Part shown: positions 26,325 to 34,797 of the stretch, in pieces
Numbering within the stretch: position 1 is the stretch's first letter
Layout of the letters: each line of letters begins with the position of its first letter
DNA from: Gemmatimonadota bacterium
GTDB taxonomy: Bacteria; Gemmatimonadota; Gemmatimonadetes; Palauibacterales; KS3-K002
NCBI GenBank assembly: GCA_020344215.1
Contig: CP070815.1
Coordinates: 418,073-482,072 of the forward strand
Length of the DNA stretch: 64,000 nucleotides
Direction of reading: 5' to 3'
Position numbers and translations under genes: made by a program
Notes under the pieces: generated by a model
Told to the model about the DNA's origin: nothing
Database searches by the model: none
The model's input: only the letters and a program-made list of their open reading frames with translations

Positions 26325-27164
26325 ATGGACGTCGATCAGTTCGAGCTCCACGCTGAGATGGAGGATCGCCACTGGTGGTTCTTGGGCCGGAGGCACATCC
26401 TGCAGACCCTGGTAGGCCAGCTGGTGCCTGCCGGCGCCGGCAAGCTCGTCGTGGATGTGGGTTGTGGGACCGGTGGGAACATCGGGGCGCTGGGGGAACA
26501 CTACGCTACGGTGGGCATCGATACCTCCGCCACGGCCATAGACCTGGCGCGACGGAGATTCCCGCGAACCCGTTTCTGGTGCGGGGAGCTGGCTGAAGCG
26601 CCGGGGGATCTCGACGCTGACGCGGACCTGTTCCTGCTGACCGACGTGATCGAGCACGTCTCGGACGATTTCCTGCTCCTCTCGACACTGCTCGCCCGCT
26701 GCAAGGTGGGCGCGCACGTGCTGATTACCGTCCCGGCAAACCCGCATCTCTGGTCCAGCCACGATGTGGCGTTGGGCCACTATCGCCGTTACGACGTGGC
26801 GAGGTTTCGCCGGGTGTGGGACGGCCTGCCGGTCGATCTCCGGCTGCTGAGCTACTTTAATGCGAGGCTGTACCCTCCTATCCGCCTTATCCGCTGGGTG
26901 ACTCGCCGGCTGGGCGGATCGGCAGGCCGACTGGGGACCGACTTGAGCGTGCCGCCGGCGTCGATCAATAGAGTGCTCGCCCGCATCTTCGCCGGTGAGG
27001 GGAAGGTGCTTGCCCGACGTCTGGACGAGAACGGGTCGGGCGGGTACCGGGCCGGGGCCAGTCTGGTCGCGGTGCTCCGCTTGCGAGAGGCGGGCATCTC
27101 GCCGCGGGGCAAGCCAGCCGACGTTCCGGCGGACGGCCTCGCTGAGGCGGGCAGGGGAGAATGA
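26325..27164 (+). CDS. Class I SAM-dependent methyltransferase
   Basis: The 279-residue product begins with HWWFLGRRHI and carries SAM-binding motif I VVDVGCGTGGN near residue 45, then the acidic end of strand 2 in VGIDTSATAI, and a TDVIEHV motif near 106. A later WSSHDVALGHYRRYD stretch is typical of uncharacterised methyltransferases in polysaccharide clusters. The substrate is unknown; a sugar or lipid-linked glycan is likely from context. It overlaps the following GT2 gene by ATGA and lies 26 nt after paralogue A. Confidence 0.8.
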   Translation: MDVDQFELHAEMEDRHWWFLGRRHILQTLVGQLVPAGAGKLVVDVGCGTGGNIGALGEHYATVGIDTSATAIDLARRRFPRTRFWCGELAEAPGDLDADADLFLLTDVIEHVSDDFLLLSTLLARCKVGAHVLITVPANPHLWSSHDVALGHYRRYDVARFRRVWDGLPVDLRLLSYFNARLYPPIRLIRWVTRRLGGSAGRLGTDLSVPPASINRVLARIFAGEGKVLARRLDENGSGGYRAGASLVAVLRLREAGISPRGKPADVPADGLAEAGRGE

Positions 27165-27907
27165 CCGAGGCGACTATCGTCATACCGTGCTACAACGAGG
27201 TGGAGCGGCTTCCTGTCGGCACCTTCAAGGAGTTCCTCACCTCGAGCGCGAACGTCCATCTGTTGTTCGTGGATGACGGGAGCACCGATGGCACGGAGGC
27301 ACTAATCCGTGAGCTGATCGACTGGCGACCGGACGGCTGCTCCCTCCACGTACTTCCGCGGAACATGGGCAAGGCGGAAGCGGTTCGGCGGGGCTGTCTC
27401 GAGGCGTTCAAGGCCGACTGCGAGTTCACGGGCTTCTGGGATGCGGATCTGGCGACCCCGTTGGACGTGATCCCTCAACTGTGCCAGGTGTTACGTGACA
27501 ACCCGGCCCTGGTGATGGTATTCGGCTCGAGAGTGCGCTTGCTGGGTCGTGAGATCGAGCGCAGCGCCGTCAGGCACTACACCGGCCGTGTCTTTGCGAC
27601 GGCGGTTTCGCTCATGCTCGGGATTCCCGTGTACGACACGCAGTGCGGAGCCAAGCTGTTCAGGCGTAGCTCCGTCGTCGAGCAACTGATGCAGGAGCCA
27701 TTCAACGCTCGCTGGGTGTTCGACGTCGAGATCATAGCTCGGCTAATGCGTGCTCTGGGCAGCGACGCGGCGGAGCGAGCGCGCGAGCTGATCTACGAGT
27801 ATCCGCTTCATGAGTGGCGTGACGTGGCGGGCAGCAAGCTGCGACTCCGCGACTTTGTGCGTGCCGCGGTGGATGTGTTGAAGATCCGGTGGCGATACCT
27901 GCGGTAG
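27161..27907 (+). CDS. GT2 family glycosyltransferase, DPM1/Alg5-like
   Basis: The 248-residue product has the GT-A fold signatures TIVIPCYNEVERLP at the start, LFVDDGSTDGT near residue 28, and FWDADLATPLDV (the DxD-like metal site) near 88. A later TQCGAKLFRR and RWVFDVEII match dolichyl-phosphate glucosyl/mannosyltransferases. These transfer a sugar from a nucleotide donor to polyprenyl phosphate, making the lipid-linked donor that GT-C enzymes use. There are no membrane segments, as in the soluble DPM1/Alg5 type. The ATGA overlap with the methyltransferase indicates coupling. Confidence 0.8.
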   Translation: MTEATIVIPCYNEVERLPVGTFKEFLTSSANVHLLFVDDGSTDGTEALIRELIDWRPDGCSLHVLPRNMGKAEAVRRGCLEAFKADCEFTGFWDADLATPLDVIPQLCQVLRDNPALVMVFGSRVRLLGREIERSAVRHYTGRVFATAVSLMLGIPVYDTQCGAKLFRRSSVVEQLMQEPFNARWVFDVEIIARLMRALGSDAAERARELIYEYPLHEWRDVAGSKLRLRDFVRAAVDVLKIRWRYLR

Positions 27908-27997
27908 CGCAGGTGCCTAGGCTGACCGTCGAACGGCGTCTACGGCGTACCGCCATTCAGGGGGCGGTGCCGCGGGACGATGACTCCGGGCGGGTAA

Positions 27998-29620
27998 GTG
28001 GTGGGAAGATCTTCTGAGACGGGAATAACGGGAGCGCTTTTTCGCCTGGCGGTGGAGCGCGAGCGGTTGCTCTTCGTAATCGTGGCCCTCGTCTTGTTCG
28101 CGACCGGGGTCCTCCACATCCGAGCGCTTCCGCAGAACCATGATGTCGGCTGGCTCCTGTATGCCGCAGGAGAAATCCTCAATGGGAGCGAGCCGTATGT
28201 CGATGTCGTGGAGGTGAATCCGCCGCTCATCCTGTATTTCATGGTTGCCGTGAAGGCGGTATCGTTGCTGACGGGAATCAGCGACTTCATCGTCTTTCAC
28301 ATCGTGCTGCTGGCGCTCGTCGCGCTGTCGGTGTGGCTTGGGTGCAGCGTGCTACGCCGCACGATTCCGGAGTCTCACCGACTCGTAGTACCATCGCTGT
28401 GTCTCCTCTCGATCGCGATGCTGACGACGTGGGCGGCTTACCACTTCGGCCAGCGGGAGCATATGGCTATCACGCTGGTCTTGCCGTACCTGTTCGCGGC
28501 CGCCGGCCGAGCGGAGGGGAAAGAGCTGCCGACCGGTATCGCCGTCGTAATCGGGGTCCTGGCCGGGGTAGGTGTGGGGCTGAAGCCGTTCTTCTTACCG
28601 GTTTGGCTCGGCGTAGAAGTCTACCTGGCTGTGACACGCTCGCCCTCACTGTGGCGTCGCCCCGAGCAGATCGCGCTCGTGGCCGTGCTGGTGGCTTATG
28701 CGCTCTCGGTCCTGGTGTTTGTACCGGCTTACTTCGAGCTCGCCGCCTTGGCGGCACGGCCGTACCGCAGCTACCACTCCAAAGCCCTGTCCCAGATCGT
28801 CACGTCCGCCGGCACCTTGTTCGCCATGCTGGTCCTGCTGGCTTCCTCCAATGTGCCGGCGAGCGGGCCGCTCAAGCGTCTGCGGGGCGTGTTGACCGTT
28901 GCCATGCTGATGTTCGTGGCAGGCGTTGTGCTGCAGGGGAAGGGCTGGGGCTACCACTGGCTCCCCGTTCAAGTGCTTGGCGTCTTGCTCTTGGGCATCG
29001 TAGGTCTCGACGGGGTCCGAAGGCTGCCTGGCCGTTTCGGCTACGGACTCTTGAGCCGCGCGTTCGTGGCAATGATCGCGGTGATGACGTGCGGGTTTGC
29101 CGTCTTCAGGTACGGGGTGGTCGAGAGAGAATGGGCCAGGCTGGCCAAGAGCCCCTTCTTCCTGTACCAGATGATGGACGTGGTCGAAGCACATGCGCCG
29201 GGAGGGACGATCGCCTCGCTGACAACGCAGGTGCAAGTCAGCTGGCCGTTGGTCAACTACACGGGCGTCAAGTGGGGATCGCGTTTCAACAGCCTGTGGC
29301 TGCTACTTGGGATCTACGAAGATATCAAGTTCTCGCCGAATCCCTTCCCGTACGGTCGGCTCGAGGAAGCCGGCGAGCTGGAGAAGTATCTTATCGACTC
29401 GGTGGTCACCGACCTGCGCGAGTACCAGCCCGACCTCTTGGTCGTGGAGATCTTCCCTCCGCGCTACGAGATGAGGGGCTTCGCCTACCTCGATTTCTTC
29501 GCGCGCGATGAACGGTTCCGCGAGATCTTCACCCGGTACGAGCCGCTCGAGCTCGTGGGCCCTCTCGCCGTCTACAAGCGGAACGGGGCTGCTGCAGTCG
29601 AAGAGGGATCAGGCGAGTAG
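27998..29620 (+). CDS. GT-C-like multi-membrane protein, paralogue B
   Basis: The 540-residue product starts at a GTG. It shares with paralogue A (24694-26298) the loop NHDVGWLLYAAGEIL, then YVDVVEVNPPLI, the internal YHFGQREHMAITLVLPYL, the C-terminal NYTGVKWGSRFNSLW and the ending GPLAVYKR. The pair is a duplication flanking a methyltransferase and a GT2 gene. Like A it has His-Asp in place of the common Asp-Asp or Asp-Glu of GT-C loop 1. Function is inferred as transfer of a polyprenyl-linked sugar. It is convergent to the next gene, with a 41-nt gap. Confidence 0.65.
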   Translation: MVGRSSETGITGALFRLAVERERLLFVIVALVLFATGVLHIRALPQNHDVGWLLYAAGEILNGSEPYVDVVEVNPPLILYFMVAVKAVSLLTGISDFIVFHIVLLALVALSVWLGCSVLRRTIPESHRLVVPSLCLLSIAMLTTWAAYHFGQREHMAITLVLPYLFAAAGRAEGKELPTGIAVVIGVLAGVGVGLKPFFLPVWLGVEVYLAVTRSPSLWRRPEQIALVAVLVAYALSVLVFVPAYFELAALAARPYRSYHSKALSQIVTSAGTLFAMLVLLASSNVPASGPLKRLRGVLTVAMLMFVAGVVLQGKGWGYHWLPVQVLGVLLLGIVGLDGVRRLPGRFGYGLLSRAFVAMIAVMTCGFAVFRYGVVEREWARLAKSPFFLYQMMDVVEAHAPGGTIASLTTQVQVSWPLVNYTGVKWGSRFNSLWLLLGIYEDIKFSPNPFPYGRLEEAGELEKYLIDSVVTDLREYQPDLLVVEIFPPRYEMRGFAYLDFFARDERFREIFTRYEPLELVGPLAVYKRNGAAAVEEGSGE

Positions 29621-29661
29621 CAGGGTTCGCTTTCGAGGGTATGAACCCCGGTTCCAGCCCA

Positions 29662-31428
29662 CTACTGGCGGCTCTGGTCCTCAGCGTCCCCACGGGCGCC
29701 GTAGCGCAGCTCGCGGGCCAGAGCGGCGAGGCACCGATCATCCCTGACGACGCGGAAGAAGACCGGCAGGGCGCCCGGGCTCGCACTCCCTGCGAACTCG
29801 AGCGCCTCGGGACAGCTGCGCTGCACTAAGGCGATCTCTGGCGCCATCTGGGCCTGGAGGTTACCCAGCCCGATGACCGTGATGTTGTCCTCGACGATCC
29901 GGCGTGTGAGAAACTCGCCCGGTGTTCGGAATACGATAGGCGCCGTCTGGTTGTCGGCGGGTGCTGAAGCCACCCCCTGGCGCCCCGTGTGTAGGAAGAG
30001 ACCGGCCGGAAACTCGACCAGCATTCTGTCGTCGGGGCTCGTGTGCTCGAGCGTCCATCGCGACAGAATCGCGAGGTAACCCGTGTTGGATGCCAGGTAG
30101 TACGATGGGTACGTGATGCCCGTCGTCGCCACGGGATCTTCACCGCTGTACGCATAGCGCCGGATCGATACTTGGCGCAGCGCGATGACCGCGGCGAGGA
30201 TGGCCAGCAGCACAAGGGCCGGGCGGCTCGTTAGGGCGCGCCAGCGCTGCCCCGTCCACAGCGCCCCCGCCGCGACCAGCAAGCCCGCGAACGGGAGGAT
30301 CGGTAGCAGGAATCGGTCCTGCGGGAAGGGCCACAGCATGATCAACGTGGCGTTGGCCGCCGTCGTCAGGCTGAGCGCCGGGTGCCGCTTCACGAGACGG
30401 AGACCGCCGCCGACGGCCAGAGCCAGAAGGCCGCTGCACAAGACAACGCCGAGCACCCACGACCCGCTCAGGTTGAGGGGCATGATCTTCCAGTAGGCCT
30501 CCCAGTTCCAGGCGGCCGCCGACGCGAAGGACTTCAACAACTCGACGGGCCGGTCCCAAGGAAGCCACGTGAGGTACGACGCTTCGTCGGGCTGGAGAGA
30601 AACTGGTCCACGCGCAACGAGCCGGCTGTGCAGCCAGAACCATCCGGCGACCGGTATGCTGGCGGAAGCGGCGAAAGCACCCAGCACTCTCCAGCCTGCC
30701 CGCCGCATCGCTAGCGCGAGTGCGAACGCGGGAAGCAGCACTAGCGCTTGGGAGCGAATCAACGTGGCGGCTGCCACGATCAGTCCCAGCGCCAGGCTCA
30801 AGCCGATTCGCTTCCTACCGGGCCCGGCGTCCTCGAGCCGATAGTGAAGGGCCAACGCGGCCGCCCAGCCGAGCAAGAAGTAGGGCTCGCTGATCGCGAG
30901 GTTGAAGTACTGGATCGAGCTCTCGAGCAGGAACGGGGAGATCGCGAACCCCAGTGTCAGGGGAGTGCTCAGGCCCAGCCGGGCTCTGCCGACCCACCAG
31001 ATGAAACTTGCAGCCGCGCCGCAAACCACGAGGTCGAGCGTCTTCGCCAACGACTCCACGCTCGATAGCGTGCCTCCCAACCACCAGAGGACCGCGTAGA
31101 TCGCCGGAAGCCCCGGCGGATACTTCATGTGGACCGGCGCCCCGACGGCATAGATGGAGCGGTAGCCCTCGTGCGCTGCCAGCGCCTTGCCCAGCGAGAC
31201 GTAGATCGCGTCGTCGCGAAAGGCCCCGATCGCCACGACCGGCGACATACGGAGCAGCAGGTAGGCGACAACCAGCCCCACCCCAACGATCAGGGCCTCG
31301 CCGGCCGGTCCGCGAAGGCGACCGCTGGCCCACGCCACGACCCTGTCGGTCATCGATCCGGGAGGCACCGGTGTGGGCACCATCGCGTCCGTCTTCTCCG
31401 GTGGGTGGTTCTGGTTGGCGTCGAACAT
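29662..31428 (-). CDS. GT39-like membrane glycosyltransferase
   Basis: This is the only minus-strand gene between the pilB and pilQ blocks. The 588-residue product has about eleven membrane helices. The first outer loop has FRDDAIYVSLGKALAAHEGY followed by MKYPPGLPAIYAV. The Asp-Asp pair and the later KYPPG are typical of ArnT/PMT-type GT-C enzymes. A C-terminal soluble part contains TSPDDRMLVEFPAGLFLHTG. It resembles the gene at 38571 in the same segments, so these are probably a second paralogous pair. The start could also be at internal Met codons 16 or 26. It is divergent from pilS. Confidence 0.7.
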   Translation of the reverse strand: MFDANQNHPPEKTDAMVPTPVPPGSMTDRVVAWASGRLRGPAGEALIVGVGLVVAYLLLRMSPVVAIGAFRDDAIYVSLGKALAAHEGYRSIYAVGAPVHMKYPPGLPAIYAVLWWLGGTLSSVESLAKTLDLVVCGAAASFIWWVGRARLGLSTPLTLGFAISPFLLESSIQYFNLAISEPYFLLGWAAALALHYRLEDAGPGRKRIGLSLALGLIVAAATLIRSQALVLLPAFALALAMRRAGWRVLGAFAASASIPVAGWFWLHSRLVARGPVSLQPDEASYLTWLPWDRPVELLKSFASAAAWNWEAYWKIMPLNLSGSWVLGVVLCSGLLALAVGGGLRLVKRHPALSLTTAANATLIMLWPFPQDRFLLPILPFAGLLVAAGALWTGQRWRALTSRPALVLLAILAAVIALRQVSIRRYAYSGEDPVATTGITYPSYYLASNTGYLAILSRWTLEHTSPDDRMLVEFPAGLFLHTGRQGVASAPADNQTAPIVFRTPGEFLTRRIVEDNITVIGLGNLQAQMAPEIALVQRSCPEALEFAGSASPGALPVFFRVVRDDRCLAALARELRYGARGDAEDQSRQ

Positions 31429-31544
31429 GGAATCTAGCTGCTGGCCAGACGGGCGTGGGCACGTTCCCTAGTACGTTCAGGCGCGCGGCGTGTTCCGCCG
31501 GAAGCCACGGACGTGGTGAGCCCGTGGCGTGGCATCGGGGGGTC

Positions 31545-31573
31545 TTGCATTTTGCAATAGTCCCGATTATGCT
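31545..31573 (+). promoter_or_regulatory. Candidate sigma-70-type promoter for pilS-pilR
   Basis: TTGCAT (31545-31550), a 17-nt spacer and TATGCT (31568-31573) lie about 105 nt before the pilS ATG in the divergent region. The spacing is ideal but the hexamers match consensus at three and four of six positions. TTGCA and TGCAA also form a small dyad over the -35 region. Confidence 0.35.
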
Positions 31574-31678
31574 TCTCTGGCGCGCGTTCGCACCGTGCCC
31601 GGCCCAGCCGCCTCGTTGGCATCCCTCCCCCAGTGGTCTTCTTCTTCGAACTCAGGCGCGAGGTGGAGCGTGTCAGCT

Positions 31679-33433
31679 ATGGAAGCCTCGACAACCAAAC
31701 CGGTGCCGGATAAGCCGGTGGCCCAGCCCCGCGGGGGCCGAGGCGTGGAGCTTGACCGCCGGTCAGGCGCGGCTGTTGCGGCTCCGCGCGGTCCAGAGAT
31801 CCTACGCTGGGTCTACACCGCGCGGTTGGGGCTGGCCGGGGGCGTTTTCGCCGCTGCGGTGTTCACCTGGTCGCTGGCCTCGGCGACGCTGACGCTCACC
31901 GCCACACTCGCCCTGGTCGTCACGCTGATCCACACGCCGATCTCTTACTGGCACACACATGTGCGGCGACGACGTCTGGGACCGAGTTTCCTGTATTTCC
32001 AGGCGATGCTCGACGTGCTGCTGGTGACGGTGGTGGTCGACCTGACAGGCGGTCGTGGGAGCGTCGTGGCGCCGCTCTACATCCTCTTGATCAGCGCTTA
32101 CACCCTGATGCTCCCGCTGCGCGGTGGCTTCTTGGTGACGTCGATGGCGTGTCTCGCCTACATAGCGGATGTGGTTTGGGCTCAGGGGACTGCGGTGGAC
32201 ACGGTAGTCGCTCTGCAACTCGCGATCTTCGTCTCCGTAGCCATAGTGGTTGGGTTCATCAGCACGAAGCTCCGCGAGACGGGCGCTGAGCTGACTTCCG
32301 TAGAGCACGCACTAGAGCAGCTCCGACTCGATACCGGGGACATTTTGGGAAACATCCCGACGGCCGTGCTTACAATCGACGGCGACGGGCGACTTGCCTA
32401 CGCCAACCCGGCCGCCGAGCAGCTGCTCGGCATTACGGCCGGTGAGTGGCTCGATAGGCGGGTCATGGATGAGCTGGGGCGTCGCTCGAGCAGTCTACGC
32501 GCCGCGCTGGACCGAACGCGCAAGTATCGCATACCTGTGGCCAGCGCCGAGATCCAGGTGCGCCGTGACGGGGAGGACATCCCGGTCGGTATCAGCACGG
32601 CGGTGCTGGAGCGCCGCGAGGGGCCGCCGTCTGTGACCGCGATCATGCGCGACATCTCGGACCGCGTGCGGATGGAGAAGCTGAAGCAGCAAACCGAGCG
32701 TCTAGAGGCGGTGGCGGAGCTCTCAGCCTCCCTCGCACACGAGATCAGGAACCCGCTCGCATCGATCAGCAGCTCCGTCCAGCAACTCGAGCTGGGCGAG
32801 AACGCGGACGACGACGATCGTCTGCTGTCGCACCTCATCCAGAAGGAGTCGGATCGGCTTTCTCGGTTGCTGAGCGATTTCATCGATTTCGCCCGCGTCC
32901 GAGTCGAGAGGACGAAGGAATTGGACCTGCGTGACGTCGTGAATCACGCCATACGGTTCGTTCAGCAGCATCCGTCGTGTCGCGAGCAGATCGAGATCCG
33001 GGTATCGCTGGAGGAGCAGCCGGTACTGTTCGAGGGAGATGAGGATCTGATGCACCGCGTGGTGACGAACCTGTTGCTCAACGCGGTTCAGGCGGCGCCG
33101 GCCGGGCGCAAGACGCGGGTCGATGTCGAGGCGCGCAACGGAGACGGCGACTTGGCAACCGAGGGCATCGACATCCTGCATCCGGTCATCCTGTGTGTGA
33201 GCGACGATGGCCCCGGCATCGAGGAAAGTGATCTCAAGAGGATCTTCGATCCGTTCTTCACGAAGCGGCGAGGTGGATCGGGTCTGGGGCTGGCGATCGT
33301 CCACCGGGCGGTACGCGAGCACCGGGGCACCGTCCTCGTCGCATCCAGCCCGCAGACCGGCACGCGGTTCACCGTCTGCCTGCCGGGTAAAGCCCCCGCC
33401 CCAACCGACGCAGCAGGGGAGAAGCGGTCGTGA
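31679..33433 (+). CDS. pilS: Sensor histidine kinase PilS
   Basis: I chose the ATG at 31679 (AGGTGGAG about ten bases upstream), giving 584 residues; the frame stays open 150 nt upstream but without family-like sequence. Six hydrophobic segments at about 40-205 are followed by a PAS domain (GDILGNIPTAVLTIDGDGRL) and a HisKA domain with H354 in LAHEIRNPL. The catalytic domain shows NLLLNAVQAAP, SDDGPGIEESD and GGSGLGLAIVHRA. The polytopic sensor plus PAS layout is that of PilS. It partners the response regulator whose GTG overlaps its stop (GTGA). In Pseudomonas PilS senses PilA in the membrane and controls pilA transcription. Confidence 0.88.
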   Translation: MEASTTKPVPDKPVAQPRGGRGVELDRRSGAAVAAPRGPEILRWVYTARLGLAGGVFAAAVFTWSLASATLTLTATLALVVTLIHTPISYWHTHVRRRRLGPSFLYFQAMLDVLLVTVVVDLTGGRGSVVAPLYILLISAYTLMLPLRGGFLVTSMACLAYIADVVWAQGTAVDTVVALQLAIFVSVAIVVGFISTKLRETGAELTSVEHALEQLRLDTGDILGNIPTAVLTIDGDGRLAYANPAAEQLLGITAGEWLDRRVMDELGRRSSSLRAALDRTRKYRIPVASAEIQVRRDGEDIPVGISTAVLERREGPPSVTAIMRDISDRVRMEKLKQQTERLEAVAELSASLAHEIRNPLASISSSVQQLELGENADDDDRLLSHLIQKESDRLSRLLSDFIDFARVRVERTKELDLRDVVNHAIRFVQQHPSCREQIEIRVSLEEQPVLFEGDEDLMHRVVTNLLLNAVQAAPAGRKTRVDVEARNGDGDLATEGIDILHPVILCVSDDGPGIEESDLKRIFDPFFTKRRGGSGLGLAIVHRAVREHRGTVLVASSPQTGTRFTVCLPGKAPAPTDAAGEKRS

Positions 33434-34797
33434 CGAACAGCAAGCCAAAGATACTCATCGTTGACGACGAAGAGAGCCTGGTCGAGACGCTGAAGGTGCT
33501 TCTGAGGCGCGAGGGGTTTGAGACCACCACCGCCCTATCCGGCACCGAAGCCATCGAGAAGTTGAGTGAGGACCCGGACGTCGTGCTGACCGACATCCGC
33601 ATGCCCAGAGTCAGTGGAATCGACGTTCTCGCCGAGACCAAGGCAGCGCGACCGGACATCCCCGTCGTTCTGATGACCGCCCAGGCATCGCTGCAGTCGG
33701 CGATCCAGGCGGTGAACCAGGGTGCGTTCTACTACGTGCAGAAGCCGTTCACCAACGACGAGCTGCTCGCCGTCCTCCGTAAGGCGGTGGACTTCGCAAG
33801 AGTGAAATCCGAGAATCGCTCGCTTTGGCGCGAGATCCGCAGGCGCGATGTCCGTGCAGGCTCGAAGCCGGTGGGCAAGTGCCGGAGTTTCCTCGAGGCT
33901 CTCCAGGTGGCCGAGACCGTCGCGCCCACCGAGTCGACTGTTCTCATCCAAGGAGAGAGCGGAACCGGCAAAGAGGTTCTCGCACGCTATATCCATGAGC
34001 TGTCCAGCCGCGGCGAGAATTCGTTCCTCAGCATCAACTGCGGGGCGCTCCCCGAGAGTCTGCTGGAATCGGAGCTCTTCGGCCACGTAAAAGGCAGCTT
34101 CACCGGCGCGCTCCGCGACAAGCAGGGACTGTTCGTGGCGGCCAACGGCGGGACGCTCTTTCTCGATGAGGTCGGCGAGATGGTGCCGGCGACCCAGGTC
34201 CGGCTGCTTCACGTGCTGCAGCAACACGAGGTGATCCCGGTCGGCGCTACCGAGCCGACCCGGGTCGACGTGCGGATCGTCGCTGCGACCAACGCCGACC
34301 TCGACGAGCAGATCCGCCACGGAGACTTCCGGACCGATCTGTTCTACAGGCTCAACGTGATCGCCATCCACTTACCACCGCTGCGGGACCGCCGCGACGA
34401 TATCCCGCTGCTGGCAGAGAACTTCCTCAAGCGCTTCGCCCGAGAGCGCGGCACCGAGCGGAAGCAACTGGCCGACGACACTCTGGGAATCCTGATGGAG
34501 TACGACTGGCCCGGTAACGTGCGGGAGCTCGAGAACGCGTTGGAACGCGCCATGGCGATGACGCAGGGCGAGGTCATCAAGAAGGACGTCCTGCCGGAGC
34601 GAGTGCTCGAGCGCCAGCCCCTGCCTCTGGTCAGCGGCCAGGCGCCGGTGAACCCAGCTCTCGAAGTCATTGAGCGGGCCTACATCGAATGGGTGCTGAG
34701 GGCGGAGGGCGGCAACAAGACACGAGCCGCCGAAGTCCTTGGCATAGATCCATCGACGCTCTACCGGAAGCTTGCCCGCTTTGAAGCTGGCGAGTAA
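33430..34797 (+). CDS. pilR: Sigma-54-dependent response regulator PilR
   Basis: The 455-residue product has a receiver domain with phospho-acceptor D55 (LTDIRMPRVSG) and a sigma-54-activating AAA+ domain with Walker A GESGTGKE at 175-182. The sigma-54 contact loop is GSFTGA at 222-227, a Ser variant of GAFTGA. A Fis-type helix-turn-helix closes the protein (GGNKTRAAEVLGIDPSTLYRKL). It is coupled to pilS. Its likely target is the sigma-54 promoter in front of pilA at 42236-42251. The gene ends inside the start of the following glycosyltransferase gene. Confidence 0.9.
   Translation: MTNSKPKILIVDDEESLVETLKVLLRREGFETTTALSGTEAIEKLSEDPDVVLTDIRMPRVSGIDVLAETKAARPDIPVVLMTAQASLQSAIQAVNQGAFYYVQKPFTNDELLAVLRKAVDFARVKSENRSLWREIRRRDVRAGSKPVGKCRSFLEALQVAETVAPTESTVLIQGESGTGKEVLARYIHELSSRGENSFLSINCGALPESLLESELFGHVKGSFTGALRDKQGLFVAANGGTLFLDEVGEMVPATQVRLLHVLQQHEVIPVGATEPTRVDVRIVAATNADLDEQIRHGDFRTDLFYRLNVIAIHLPPLRDRRDDIPLLAENFLKRFARERGTERKQLADDTLGILMEYDWPGNVRELENALERAMAMTQGEVIKKDVLPERVLERQPLPLVSGQAPVNPALEVIERAYIEWVLRAEGGNKTRAAEVLGIDPSTLYRKLARFEAGE

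Noticed and set aside
29623..29648. GGGTTC/GAACCC inverted repeat between convergent glycosyltransferase genes
   Set aside because: Six-pair arms with a 14-nt loop and no T-tract on either strand are too weak for a bidirectional terminator.
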